Source of the DNA: Allodiplogaster sudhausi
Lineage: Eukaryota > Nematoda > Chromadorea > Rhabditida > Diplogasteridae
DNA length: 64,000 bases
Assembly (NCBI GenBank): GCA_945643635.1
Contig: CALZFC010000113.1
Span: forward strand, 590,001-654,000
Direction: 5' to 3'
Part shown: one piece after another, positions 24,457-36,946 of the stretch
How positions within the stretch are numbered: the first letter of the stretch is position 1
How the letters are laid out: each line of letters opens with the position of its first letter
Made by a program: the position numbers and the translations under genes
Notes under the pieces: generated by a model
Seen by the model: the letters and a program-made list of their open reading frames with translations, nothing else
Databases searched by the model: none
Told to the model about the DNA's origin: nothing

Positions 24457-25158
24457 GCGACCCGGGAGCTCGAACACCTCTCAAATCGCAGAAAATTAGC
24501 CAGTTAAACGACCTTTGCAGCCTTTTTTTGTTGTTTTGGTGTTTAATCGATTAAAAGGAGCAAATATTAATTAAACACTTTTAATGACAGATATAACAAA
24601 CCAATGGAACGTCGGGACACTTGGGCGCCTATTGATGAATTCTGAGGAACATTATCAATGAAGAGAGAGGGAAGGAGAGAGAAAGGGACACAAGAGAGAA
24701 AGCGAGCGAGAGAACAAAAAGCTTCAAAGGCCGACTACCTCTTCGTTTTACTTACTGCGAATTGATTTTTAAAATCGATTCGCAGTTAGTTTAATAAAAT
24801 TAAGCGAAATACAGAGAAGAATCAGTGAGATTGAAACAGAGAGAGATAGAGAGGGAGAGAGAGAGAGAAAGGGGAAAAGAGAGAGAGGAAGAAGGGGAAT
24901 GATTAATAGAGAGAGAGAGAGAAAGCGAGAGGAAGAGGGAGAGAGAGGAAAACCGAGAGAGAGAGTGAGAGAGAGAGGTAGAGATAGGAAGAGAGAGAGA
25001 AAGAGAGAGAGAGAAAGAGAGAGCGAGAAAGAGAGAGAGAGAGAGGATGGAGAGAGATAATGACAGAGAGAGAGAGAGAGTGAAGGAGAGAGAGAGAGAA
25101 AGTTGGATAGAGAGAAGAAGGAAGAAAGAGGGGGAGAGAGGAAGAGAGGGAGGGATAA

Positions 25159-25205
<47 letters not shown>

Positions 25206-25651
25206 AAAGCTAATTAGAGCTTGACTACTGGTTCAAAAGAGAAGAATAATAATCAGCCTAATTGTAAGTAAAGTATTTGTAAGGGTAGGTGATGGAGAGA
25301 CTGAATCAAAAAAAATGCAAGACGGATCTGGCACGTTGCCGGCCGCGCAGATTACGAATTCTTACTGTACATCGAATTCGTAAAAATTTCGGCGCCGCGG
25401 GCCCATTTCACGAATTCTTCCTCAATCTTTTGGGCGCGCGCTACAAACTACGAATATTTTTTCTGTGTGTAGTGCCTAGGACATAACGTGAAAGTAGAAG
25501 TTTAGAGTTAAAGAAAATGAAAGGAAGTGATGAGGTCGCGAGGTGAGTTGCCTGACGGACTGAGAAGAGAGTAAAGGAGAACGATAATTAGGGAGAGAGA
25601 GTCCAGAAGACAAAGAAGAGAGAGAGATGGAGAGAGAGAAGAGAGAGGAGG

Positions 25652-25699
<48 letters not shown>

Positions 25700-25715
25700 C
25701 AGAGAGAAGAGAGAG

Positions 25716-25770
<55 letters not shown>

Positions 25771-26305
25771 AGCCGGAGATGTATTGAAGTGTCGTGAGGC
25801 GTGCTTATTGTCGGTGTTGCTGGCCTACATTGTTCTTGTTATACTGAGAGAGTTCCACTCCTGCCCTAAGAAGGCCTCCTTGGCTGACTCAACGGCCCTC
25901 GCCTTCTCATTCCCACCACCCCTTGCATTTCTACCACTGCCACCGACTATATCCCCTGCCACACTTATTTATGGTGCTAAGAGAAGGGACGGAAAGAAGC
26001 AATCATGAAAAGTATCGTCACGTCGCTGTTTTCATCCATTTTCAATTTCTATTATATTAATATTTTCCTAATCTCGCATGCTGTTTAGAGGAAAATGTAA
26101 TATTCCGAATCATCTTTAACCCCACATCTTCACATGGAATTGAGTGAATCAAAGGATTGCGAGCTGGACCTGTTTCAAGAAGCATCACCGCTTCAGATTC
26201 CTCACATCTTCATTTGCTAACTGTCTACAGGAGTTTCCCAGGGGCATCTGTCAGAGAAGGATAAACGATACTTGGTTCTCTCTTTCACTCTCTCTCTCTC
26301 TCTCG

Positions 26306-26346
<41 letters not shown>

Positions 26347-28659
26347 CTCATGTCCCATCTGTCTCTTTGCATTGCACCCTCCCTATGTTCTCTCTCACCC
26401 TGGGCCAGCTGTTCATATTTATGCTGATTTTCCGATGTTATCTTACGATCTATCTCAGTCTCTCTTTCTATCGCTCTCTCTCTCCCTCTCTCTCACACTC
26501 CCCAGAGGTTGCATACTTACATGCCTAGCAAGAGTGAAAAACACGCATAAATGCACCACTATCATAAATGAAGCCAATAAAATAATATGCAGAAAAAAAG
26601 AAGACAGTGAGAATAGTGGTATTTCATAGATCATGAATTTGCATAGCTTAGTAATTTTCCAAAATTTGTACATAAGTCATATTAATTGCAGCACGGACTA
26701 CACAACCCTGCAGCCACTGCAGCCCCTGCCAGCCATCTCGACAGTCCGGAGAGGGAGCGGAAGTTGTGAGGACTCGCCAGAGGGACTGCCTCAGGGCATA
26801 CTCGGAGGGAGTGAGGGCGGAGGCAGCAGAACTTCGCATGACCATGACAACAACCATGACAGCCCGGATCAAAGCACGTCAGTTTGATTCTTCTCCTTCT
26901 TCTCTCTCTCTCTCACTCTCTCCCTCTCTCTCTCTCTCTTCCCTTCTGCGCTGCCATGAATCCGTGCATAATCTCCAGTGCTGACTCTGCCGCGGCGTCG
27001 ACCTTCTTCACCTTCCCTCCTTCCTCTGCTCCCTTTGCTTACGCAGTCGACATCAAGTACGAATATGACGTCAAGGGTGAAGAACCCGACAGCCATTCCC
27101 CTGATGGTTTGTTCATTCTTTTTATCTTTGTCTTCTTGTTGTTTTTTTAAAAACCAAATCGCTTCTTCTGATACACAATCACAAATCTAATCAAATCGGC
27201 GAGTTTCGCTTCGTTCAACCCATATTTATTTTCAATTCCACCTGATCTTCATTTTCTTCACCTCTCTCCTCTCTCTTTTACTCTCTAGCTAGATACCTCT
27301 ACTCTCTCTCCACTTTCGCACTCCCTTTTCTGTCTTTCTCTTTCATCTCTCCTTGCGCTTTCACGAAGACAACCGTCGACCTATGTACGTATATGGTTGT
27401 ATTGAATTTCGAAACCGACGACAGCATCTCGAGTTGTCTCTGTCTCTGGACTTTCCGCCACCCGCGCACTCTATTCTAATCTTAGCGTAACCTGTGTCTC
27501 TCTCCGCATCACACTATTTCTTTCCCTGCTTCTCTACTCCCTCCTTCAGACTTCTGCTCATATACTCCTCGTCCATTCAGTCATCTGCATCCATTTTCGA
27601 TGATGGGTTTGGGCTAGAGATAGAGCTCAGGAAAAGAGGGATGCAGAGAGGAGAGATAGAGAGAGAGAGATATGGAAAGAGAGAAACCGTGATGGAATAC
27701 ATATGTACATATGTACTACATATGAATATTTGCATGCACATACATATTTATATACATATGTATGTATGAACGCTGAGAAATTGAGACAAATTAAAGGAGA
27801 AGTACAGAAAGAGTTGAGATTGTTCACTTGGAGATGCTTATGATTTCGTGAAGTAGGATGTTAGATGAAAAGAGACTGAATGACGTTGTGCTGGCTGCTT
27901 CGTGCATCTTCTTCTTCTTGCTTCACTGATCCCAATCTTTTGAATCCGTCAATCAAGAGCTCTATCCCCACAATATCTCTCCCTCCCTATCTCTCGGTGA
28001 CACTTGCTCACTCTCTTCTTTTATCTCCTCTCTTTCTCTCACTCTTCCATTCTCACTCTCATTCTTTCTCTCACTCTCGTTGCCGTCTGCTCCAAAAGAG
28101 CTTCCTCAAGCTGACTGAATTTGATATGCACGCGCAGTTGGAGGAAAGCGAGTGAAACAGAGGATGTTTTGCCTGGAACCCATCACTTGATGAAAATCTA
28201 AATAAATAATAAGCAGAAGGAGTTAGAATGGACTAGAATGACCAGTTTCAGCAGAGCTGAAGTGCTCTCCCCTGGTGGTGGCTGCCTCGTCCTCCACCTG
28301 TCTCTCCACGGATCCCCATTCTTTCAGAGAGGACTCGCCCTTCTCGCCTGACAGTGCCACTGGAAGGGGTGGTTATGGGGGCTTCTCCAGTCACTGCCTC
28401 AGGCAAGAAACCATTTTACTTCTCACCAATTACTCACTGTTAAAATAGTCTTTCCGTACAGATCGAGCAACCTGGACAAGCCATGCTTCTCCGACTATGA
28501 CGCGTCCTTCCCTGACAGCGGGCAGCTGGACGACATGGCCAATCATGAGCTGTCTCCCGAGGTGGGACCTCTCTCTTTCTCTCATTCTCTCTCCACTTCA
28601 CTCTTGCGTGAACAGACAGCCTCTGTCTCCTTTGCGCCATCTCTCTTTCTATCCCCCTT

Positions 28660-28700
<41 letters not shown>

Positions 28701-29976
28701 GCAGTCTCCTCTGCACTCCACTGTCTGCGTGAAGAGACAGCCTCTGTCTCCATCGCGTGCTGCTTCTCCCGACTCCTCAGCCGACATCGATGAAGTGAAC
28801 ACGAAGGAGCTGGCGCAGCGGATCTCCTCCGAGCTGAAGCGCTACTCGATTCCCCAGGCCATCTTTGCGCAGCGGGTTCTCTGTCGGTGAGTGGATCTGC
28901 CACTCTATTCGTTGTCAGCCCTCATTCCCTATGACTTGCTTGTGCAGCTCTCAAGGAACTCTGTCTGACCTCCTCCGGAATCCGAAGCCGTGGTCGAAGC
29001 TGAAGTCGGGTCGGGAGACATTCCGGCGGATGGCGAAATGGCTGGAGGAGCCGGAGTTCCAGAGGATGAGCGCTCTTCGCTTGGCTGGTTTGTGTCTTCT
29101 CTTCCCTGCTTATTGCATTTCCATTCCTCGAGTTGAAACAAAGAAGAAACCGAGAGAGAACATGTGAAATTCTGTCAAAAGATCCGACAAATGCATTATC
29201 CGTAATCCGTTTTCATCAAGTCCCAGTGGAAGGTAATAATGGAAGATAGAACTCACATGGAAGGCAACGTCGCACCCTCTTTCCTGATGATTCCTCCTTC
29301 TTCTTGCAACACCACTCCCAGGAGAGCCATTCACATCTCGATCTCCTTTCGAAGAGCTCTCTAACCTCTCTCTCTCTCTCTCTGTCTCTCTTTATGTCTC
29401 TCACTCTCTCTCACACCCACTTTCTTTCTCTCTCCTTCCCTCACACTCTTCAACTTCTCCTTTCTGGCTCATTTGTCATTTTCAGCTTCACGCATCATGC
29501 TGTAAAGCCGTAGCTCTTCCACTTTTTTCATACTCTCTCTTCCTCTTCGCTCTTGTTTTCTCCTTTGCCGAGAAAGAAATACATAGATACAATACATGCA
29601 TAGATATAATAACAAATATGGATGCAAAGACCACTTGGAAACCCTTATACATATGTATGTTTGTTACTAACCCATTGCTCCATCTCCATTTTGAATGGTG
29701 ATAATTTTAATTTACATAACAATAGCTTCCCAGCTCGCACTATTTTTTTCTCAAGTTGGCTATTCTTTCCATTTGTGTCCCACTTCATTCCTCTATTCTC
29801 TCTCTCTCTTTGTCTCTCGCTCTCTCAAACACACTCTCTCTATCTCTACTTAGAAAACTCAGGAACTGAACCCTGATCTGGTGGATATTTAGTGAGGAAT
29901 GAATTCGAAACCGTCCGAGCAAAGGAGGTGGCTATTTAGCTCAATTTTCCTTCTCACTGGGTTATCTCTCTGTCTG

Positions 29977-30028
<52 letters not shown>

Positions 30029-31300
30029 TCTCTCTTACTCTCGTCTTCCCATTCTCTTAATTTCAGCTCTTCCCCCAGTGTCTCTCTCCTCCCCTAATCC
30101 TTTTTCCTTCTCTTTCTTCCATTCGTGTTGGCCATTCTGTCGGCGACTCCTGCAAGACAATTAGATGTACGCGGTCGAGGAAAGCAGCCTCAGGCACAGA
30201 ACAAGGAATGAAATGACACGGCAAGCGATGCAGTGAGAAGAGAGAAGGAGAGTGGGTTTCGGTGAGGAAGGATGAGGTAGAGAACGAGAGAGGGAGAGAG
30301 AGAGAGAGAGAGAGGGAGTGAGAGAGAGAGATGGAGAGAAAGTTGAAGAAAAGCGACGCCAGTGATGAGGAATCAGTGGTCGTCAGCAACTGAGCATTGA
30401 CGCTCCCGGAGGGAAGTCACTATTTAACACTATTCTGAGAAGGATTGGCAGTCGGAAGCACGTCTTGAAAAGATAAAATAAAGGAGGTGAAGAAGAGAAG
30501 GGATTTGGCATGGTTGTTTCGAAAGCATCCAGGCTATCTACAACTTCTCCTTGTGGAATTTCTGATCTCTATGACATCCTATGTGAATTGCATACCATGG
30601 ATGTACATACGGAATAAAAATTTTCGGAAGGGAAAGGGAAAAAAGGTTGGAATTCGGAATTCGGATTTCCGATACACCCCTGTTGCATACCATGTTAAGA
30701 ATGAAAAAAAAAGTCTGAAAGAGACCTGGGATACATCTCTTTTCGCTCCCCTTCTTTATTCATCCACCGATGTTCATGTGAAGTGCAATTACCTACTAAA
30801 GGAGACGACAGATGGTGCTGAAAAAGAACGCGACAGGAAGCGAAGGGGTAGTAAAAGCGTGCAAACAAACTAAAAGCGATAAACAAATTGACAATATTTG
30901 GAAAAGGGAAGAGGCATCCGTATGAGTGGATAAGGAACCGAAGAGACAAAAAAAAATAAAAGAAAATTTAATCCTTGCTTAAAAATAATAATTCAAAATT
31001 ATAGCTTAAAAGAGATCTGTGTAGGAAGGGAATCAAGGCTTAACACTCGTTGTTGCTGTCGAAGAGACCATTGAATTGCAGCGTGCAAAAGGAAAGAAGA
31101 GCAGCAAGTGACCCAGCCGAGTGGCACTCCCAAGAAGCCAAGACTTGTCTTCACTGACATCCAGAGACGCACTCTCCAGGTATTCCTCTTTCCCTCTCCT
31201 TTCACCCCTTCTCTCTCTCTCCCTCTCTCTCTCTCTCTCTCCCTCTCTCTCTCTCCCTCTCTCTCTCTCCCCTCTCTCTCTCTCCCTCTCTCTCTCCCTC

Positions 31301-31334
<34 letters not shown>

Positions 31335-31720
31335 CCTATCTCTCTCTCTCTCTGCTCTGACTCTTCTCTCCGTCTCTTGCTAGGCCATCTTCAAAGAGAC
31401 GAAGCGTCCTTCTCGCGAGATGCAGCTGACGATCTCCCAACAACTGCAGCTCGACCCGACTACCGTTGCCAACTTCTTCATGAATGCCCGTCGTCGTGGC
31501 CATGATCGAGAATGCCGCGACGATGAAAGTGAGGGCCTCATTCAATCACATAAATCAGCCCTAAAATACAGCAATGTGCTTGTCCAATTGATCTCATCTC
31601 CTACAGTACCCCTTCACAGGTTCGGTGGGATCGTCAGGAAGCTCAGCGAGCACTCTGCACGAAGACCAAGTGCTTTCTCCTCTTCCTCCCATGGCTCCTC
31701 CAGTTCTCGAAGAGCTCTAA
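22870..31720 (+). CDS. ONECUT-class CUT-homeobox transcription factor
   Basis: Ten exons: 22870-23174, 26692-26877, 26979-27106, 28255-28402, 28462-28561, 28705-28886, 28948-29087, 31082-31179, 31384-31528, 31620-31720. The sum is 1533 nt (510 aa plus stop) and all phases agree. The N-terminal half is low-complexity with a His-rich run (HHLHHQHSLHHSAHH), then YTTLQPLQPLPAIST, a motif conserved in ONECUT/HNF6 proteins. Exons 6-7 encode a single CUT domain (INTKELAQRI-like VNTKELAQRISSELKRYSIP, then RSQGTLSDLLRNPKPWSKL, ending MSALRLA). Exons 8-9 encode the divergent ONECUT homeodomain (KKPRLVFTDIQRRTL, then VANFFMNARRR). Nuclear DNA-binding factor; orthologues act in neuronal and endodermal development. 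An acceptor-like CAG ends two bases before the ATG. Intron 4 uses a GC donor. Introns carry large CT/GA tracts and, in intron 1, a transposon. The C-terminus ends PPVLEEL. Confidence 0.94.
23245..25471. mobile_element. 2.2-kb terminal-inverted-repeat element in ONECUT intron 1
   Basis: CACACAGAAAAAATATTCGT at 23247-23266 is repeated as a perfect reverse complement at 25450-25469. Both are flanked outside by TA, consistent with a TA target duplication as made by Tc1/mariner-type transposases. Inside, near each end, ATTCGTGA/ACGAATTC-like motifs recur. The middle holds a private CT tract (about 24375-24452) and a very long GA-rich stretch (about 24835-25201). No transposase frame is present, so it is non-autonomous. 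Confidence 0.75.
24835..25201. repeat. Long impure GA microsatellite
   Basis: About 370 bases of nearly pure purine GA/GGA/GAAA repeat on the plus strand, ending in an uninterrupted GA run at about 25166-25200. A second purine block with pure runs follows at about 25615-25768. Both lie in ONECUT intron 1. Confidence 0.9.
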
Positions 31721-32516
31721 TTTAAGCGTAGTTCAACTGTCCTCTCGCATTCGGTGCACTTCCTGACTAGCCTTATCCACCATTCTAACAGTCAAATCAT
31801 TCTCTGCCTGATCTCAGTCTGCATGACCAAGAGCTGTCTGGTCTCTCTCATCAGTCTATTCCTAGTCTGTTCTAATAGCTTAGGGTGGTCTCCTTCTCTT
31901 TCTCTGCTTCTCTGCTCACTTCAAATATGCATTCCTAATGAATTACCCTGAAGGCGTTCAGCTCAACTGTGGCATGTTCACTCTCCTCGTGCATTATATC
32001 AGCGGCCCCGCCCTGGTGGCCCCTTTGCCTGCCACTTTCATAACCAATCGGAATTCCTGTGCCATAACAGTCGAGAATCTGCCAGTCTTCCATGAGGGAC
32101 TGGGAAGTCCCCTCGCTCCTCACAATCTCTCCAATCATTCTGCTTGCTCACAAGCCAAACGTCGTAAGTGTCAGTGGTATCTCTCTCTTAATGGTGCCCG
32201 CCCCATTTGAAGGATCTCTCCCTTGCCAATGCTTCCTCACTTTCTCCTGTAGCCGAGAGTTCCATGACAAGTACATTGAATCTTCTGCTGAGAATTCAAC
32301 CTGTACACCCTCAACTTTGCTGTATCTCGCTAGTCAGACTTCCCTAGTCATCTCTAATAACAGATCTCAAACTCATCAATAAATGTTTCGAGTGTAAAGT
32401 TTTCACTATTCATGTATGAACAATTTATCGCGCTCACCGCAACAAGAAACAACAAGAGCAGACGTGTCGAGAGGAGGGCCAAAGAGTGAAGAAGAGAGGA
32501 GAGGGGGCCGCCCCTT
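31721..32516. other. Intergenic region between ONECUT and RPL18 3' ends
   Basis: About 800 bases between the stop codons of two convergent genes. It will hold both 3' UTRs. AATAAA occurs near 32380 on the plus strand. No further gene was seen. Confidence 0.55.
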
Positions 32517-34036
32517 TTATGCCTTGTATCCTCTCGAGGCACGACGACCACGGGCGCGCTCGAACTTGCGGCCCTTGGCACGGACGAATGGCTTGACGTG
32601 AGAACCGGGAACTCCCGACGCACCAAAGTGACGCTGCGCCTCGCGGGACTTGCGCGGACCCTGCAAGCAGAACATTTCCAGGAGAAGAAGATACGACTAA
32701 GGAGTGATCAAGTGATAATTTGATACCTAGCTGGGCAAAGAAAGAAACCGTAACCCGGAAGAAAACCAAACAGAAAATACACCGAGAAATAAAAAATATA
32801 GGTCCACATTTTAAACAAGAATAATGGTTAGAACAGAGTGCAAGCCAAACCAAACTATTTCTAGAAATGTGAGGAATTTTGCACAATCGCTGTCTAATAT
32901 TTAGCTAATATTCCCTTATAATGGACGCAACGTAAGCGATTCCCTTAAATTAGGTTATGTTTAACGAGGCAACTCATGAATTATGGATATCCTTCAGCTA
33001 GGTGAATCGTAGTCCTTGAAACGCTCCCACTTTCAAATCGATACAACCAAGAAACCCGCACAACCGCTACCCAAACATTGGCATACCGACAAATGAATGC
33101 TCATAAATAAATTAAAAAGATCCCCTGAACATGGAAAGTACAAAGTCTGGAACTCGAATAACCAACAAACCTGGATGAGAAGGGTGTTCTCGCCCTTGGG
33201 CGCACGGGAAGCCAGCTGGTCAAGAGTGATGATCTCTCCGCCCGCCTTGAGGATGCGGGCACGAGCACTGTCCGTGACACGAAGGGCAGCCACCTATAAT
33301 TAGGGATTATCTACTTCGCCAACAGCATGGCAAAAATGTAACCCAAAAATAAAAGAAAATAAGAAGTTACAAAACTGGGAAGAATATTATGATCTTTTTC
33401 AGTGACATTCATCCAAATTCGTGGGCAAGCTCTGTCGTAGAATGCTTGAAAGACCATACATCAGAATATTCAAAACAGAAGAGATGTTCGAGAAAGCTCG
33501 TGTTAACGTCGAGCATACAAGGCTCGCGAGGAAAGTAGCCCAAGCAAAGCTTTCAAGAAGCTACTCAGATTGTACAAAATTAAATTTAAACGAACCGTGA
33601 ACTTCGGGAGGTTGTAAACACGAGAGTCGTCAGTGACGGTGCCAACCACGACAACAGTCTTCTCTGCGTTGCCGGGCTTCTTGAGAATGCGCGTGATACG
33701 GGCAACTGAGAGGGGCGCGCGGTGACGGCGGGCCATGAACAGACGCTTCAGCACGATTCCATTGAACTTCTTGCCAGTTCTGCGCTCCAGGTAGCGGTAG
33801 AGCTTAAGGAAATTAATTCTTCAATCTTATCGCCTTGAAAGTTGAATGTTAGGTACCCTCAGTTAACCCTGATAAATACGACCGTTATCCCAAAAATAGG
33901 TTACGAAAAAGCGACAAGTAAGCATGCTACCACAAAATGGCCAAACCTTGGCGAGAACGCGGAGGTAAGGGTCCTCACTTCGGGGAGCCGTCCTGCGGAC
34001 CTTGCGGTCGTGCTTGTGATTGATGTCGATACCCAT
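32517..34036 (-). CDS. RPL18: 60S ribosomal protein L18 (eL18)
   Basis: Four coding exons on the minus strand: 34036-33947, 33802-33596, 33293-33171, 32660-32517. Together they are 564 nt, 187 aa plus stop, against 188 aa in human RPL18. The start reads [18 protein letters not shown], the second exon [14 protein letters not shown] and [15 protein letters not shown], the third [17 protein letters not shown], the last [18 protein letters not shown], all diagnostic of eL18. It is a structural component of the large cytosolic ribosomal subunit, assembled in the nucleolus. Introns have canonical GT-AG borders. A CAG acceptor sits immediately before the ATG, so either a 5' UTR intron or a trans-spliced leader is used. 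It is divergent from RPL38, with only about 370 bp between start codons. Confidence 0.97.
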
Positions 34037-34404
34037 CTGTAAATATCACTTAAAATATAGTTCAAAATTCAGTTAACATCGCATGAGTTACTAATTAAAA
34101 GCAATTACTGCAGAAAAATAAATATAAGGGCATCGAAAAGCAAAATTTGCAGAAAAAAAGTTAAAAGGGCTCAGGCAAGCCATAAAATTACGATAAGATT
34201 ATTCTACTTCCGTTTAAGACAACTAACATTTTTAAAAAATACAGTAATTTTAATGGTGCTGTGAGAGAAAATCACCGAAGAGTCAGTCGTGACGAACTCA
34301 TTTATTATTAAAGTTGCATGCATATGGTCTTGATTATTAAAGTTGTATGGTTGGTGCCACCAGAGAATGCAAACCATTTCATAAGCTGTTTAGGTTCAAC
34401 TGAG
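34037..34404. promoter_or_regulatory. Shared upstream region of RPL18 and RPL38
   Basis: 368 bp separates the two divergent start codons. Such spacing implies a bidirectional promoter or two very close ones. No TATA box or polypyrimidine TOP start could be fixed with confidence. Part of the region must be 5' UTR or outron, because acceptor-like AG dinucleotides abut both ATGs. Confidence 0.55.
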
Positions 34405-34849
34405 ATGCCGCGCCAAATCCTCGACATCAAGGACTTCCTACTCAAGGCTCGCCGCAAGGACGCCAAATCCGTGACCATTAAGAAGAACAAGGACAATGCC
34501 AAGTTCAAGGTCCGCTGCAGCCGCTTCCTGTATACTCTCGTCATCCAAGATAAGGAAAAGGCCGAGAAGCTGAAGCAGTCCCTTCCTCCCGGCCTTCAGG
34601 TTGATACACTTCTCTCGTTTGTATTGGGTTGTCTTGTCTATGGGCCTTTCCGCCGGACAAATTAGATCTGATTTTATCAGTTTAAAGATGGATTGACTGA
34701 TAGTCATGTATTCTTATTAGTTACATATTAGATGACTTATTTCGTTATTGCAATAATATTTCAATAGTTTTGGCTAGCAATGACTAATGAATGTTTAAAA
34801 AAAAAAAAAAGCCAAAAAGTATTTCCTTCAGGTGAAGGAGCTGAAATAA
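34405..34849 (+). CDS. RPL38: 60S ribosomal protein L38 (eL38)
   Basis: Two exons, 34405-34599 and 34832-34849, total 213 nt: 70 aa plus stop, the same length as human RPL38. The sequence starts [20 protein letters not shown], contains [14 protein letters not shown], and ends LPPGLQ / VKELK, matching eL38 throughout. The last exon is only 18 nt and encodes the universally kept VKELK end. It is a small component of the large ribosomal subunit. The intron (34600-34831) has GT-AG borders and a poly-A run near its 3' end. A GAG directly precedes the ATG. Confidence 0.97.
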
Positions 34850-35352
34850 GCCACGCGGCCGGCGCACCGCGTTAACTTCTCTCACACAGACGTTGTTATC
34901 CGTTCATTGTTACGATAAATATTCTCCGTTCTTTCCATGCGCAGTCTGATTTCATTCCCGAGTAGCTTCGACGAGCCCACAGTTCGCAATGTGATAGATG
35001 CATGAGTTGGTTGGTAAACACGTCTTTATTGCAAGGAATTAAGGTCAGAAAGAAACCAGGTATACATGACTACAAAAAGGGAACAACTCGTATGCAAAGT
35101 GTTCCTCCTAAGACGTCTCCAAATGCGCGAATTTGAAATATGTTCTGTGTTTATTTAAAGAACTGTTGGCATGTCACAGCCGTTGAAGAGTGCATGGGCT
35201 TCAGTGAGATCACAAAAAAAGGAGGAGCGTTTGGCGTAATAAAAAAAAGTTAATGGTAGACTTATTTCGAGGATATGAAGGATGTGGGAAATAAGTGCCA
35301 GGCAAATGAGCAAGTAGGAAGAGCCGAAGCAGCAGTCCCGTCGAGTCTCAAC
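34850..35352. other. Spacer between convergent RPL38 and CKS1
   Basis: About 500 bases containing the two 3' UTRs. No open frame, RNA or repeat was recognised. Confidence 0.5.
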
Positions 35353-35925
35353 TCATCCACGAACTCCGACCTGTAGATTAGGAAAGAAGTTCGATAACAG
35401 CAAAAATGAGATAAACCTAACTAAATGAAAAGTTAGTTTAAGAAGCCATCAAATGGATCCAAATCCAAAAACTGCTCAACACACTGTTTGCGAGCAAATC
35501 CCAGTTTGGAAATCTATCCCTCCAGAAACAATATTCGAACCTGGCCAGAAACTCCCTTCAGACCACGGCTCATATTCTTAGAGGATTCAACGGGCTTCTT
35601 GTTGGGCAGAGAGCGGCGGAAGAGAAGGACGTGACGCTCCTGTGAAAGTGCATGTTTCGGCGAATCCATATTCCTAGTTCTAGTTGCAGTTAATGCAAGC
35701 AGAGGCCCCTTTCATTCTTGAAGAATGTAAAAAGAAAGAAACCGGGCCATGAATCATGTAGTGGATCCAGCCGGGTGACTGCTGAATGCCGAGCGAGCGC
35801 CACTCCGTCTCAGTCATCAGTCGGTTCTTCGGAATCATCTTGGCCACCTCCTTCGTGACGTGGACGTGTCTGTACTCATACTCATCATCCTCGTACTTCG
35901 CCGAGTAGTAAAAGTCGTTGCTCAT
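35353..35925 (-). CDS. CKS1: Cyclin-dependent kinase regulatory subunit (CKS1/Suc1 family)
   Basis: Three minus-strand exons, 35925-35743, 35639-35541 and 35370-35353, total 300 nt: 99 aa plus stop. [20 protein letters not shown] opens the protein, as in Cks proteins; then [13 protein letters not shown], the conserved [19 protein letters not shown] with the phosphate-binding residues and the HxPEPH-equivalent hinge region reading HGPERH, and a basic Ser/Lys-rich tail ending VGVRG. Cks proteins bind CDK-cyclin complexes and phosphorylated substrates and are essential for mitotic progression. The tail beyond the fold makes it longer than human CKS1B (79 aa). In canonical Cks the hinge is HxPEPH (HEPEPH); here the segment lacks that exact string, and the exon junction falls within it, so the hinge should be checked. 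The ATG is preceded by an AAG acceptor-like site. Confidence 0.9.
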
Positions 35926-36946
35926 CTTCCAGAAAGGCTTGTTAAAACGGCTGAAATCAAAATCTTTACATTTCGCTCATTAAACGAGAAAAAAAGATTA
36001 ATCGTTTCGCAATGCGCAATAATAATTAATGGTATTCTACCAGCAAACACAATTAAAAGCAAGCCGATGATCGACAACATTTATCTCAACAACTTATGTG
36101 AGACGGTCAAAAATAATGGAATTATCAAGAACGAAGCGAGCGAAGTCCTTTGGATCGAGGGGAATCGAGGCGTGGGTCATTGTTCCATCCGGTCGACGAT
36201 AACAGACAGAGAGAATCGAGGAGCCTTTCTCTTCCTCGTCAGAAGACGCCGCGCACACTCAACTCACATCCATCAATAACCCTCCCCCTTTCTCTGCTTC
36301 TTCGACCTAACCTCTCCAATTCGAGCCCCGTTTTCACGCTCGCACCAATTATCACCTCTCACAATTCTGAACTCGCTCATACTAGCAAAGGAGTAATCGA
36401 TGATCGGTGGAGATGGCGAAGGAACGAAGCCACTCATGAGGAGGATGATTGAAGCCTAGCTGAAAACAACCACAAAAAAGTTCGCTTATATAAATTAGAC
36501 CTTGAGATCGCGCCGGCATCGTGCTTGTCATTAATTCGGCAAAAAAGCAGAGCAGGGAAAACTATTCCTTCAGATATGAGTTACTCGGATAACAACCATA
36601 AAAAAAGTGAATAGAAGATCACGAGAAGATGCAAAAGTCCAGGAAGCAACACGAAATTTCATGGAATTTCACCCTTCTGTTTTGAAACTTGCAAGTTTGG
36701 CGGCAAAAGTCTGTTTGTATAATACACTGCAACTTTCTGTAGTTTCTTGGAAAATCACGATGTCACACACTAATACTAAATACAAATTTGTGCTCTCCAA
36801 GATTCTCAATATGACTCCAAATGAACCTTGCCTAAACTGGGTAACCCTGTCTATCCTTGAAAAGCACTTTAATAATAAGACACGAAATCAAGAGAGCGTA
36901 TTAATACGAAAAGAAATGTATCTAATCACTACCCTATTGAATGAAA
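35926..36946. other. Spacer upstream of CKS1 and the secreted-protein gene
   Basis: About 1 kb between two divergent starts. Open frames up to 153 codons exist (for example 36607-37068) but show no domain, lack splice logic and overlap the better-supported signal-peptide frame. It presumably contains both promoters. Confidence 0.45.

Noticed and set aside
30487..30873. 128-codon frame in an ONECUT intron (MKKRRDLAWLF...)
   Set aside because: No domain, no splice partners and no sign of selection; intron-sized chance frame, or at best an unrecognisable repeat remnant.
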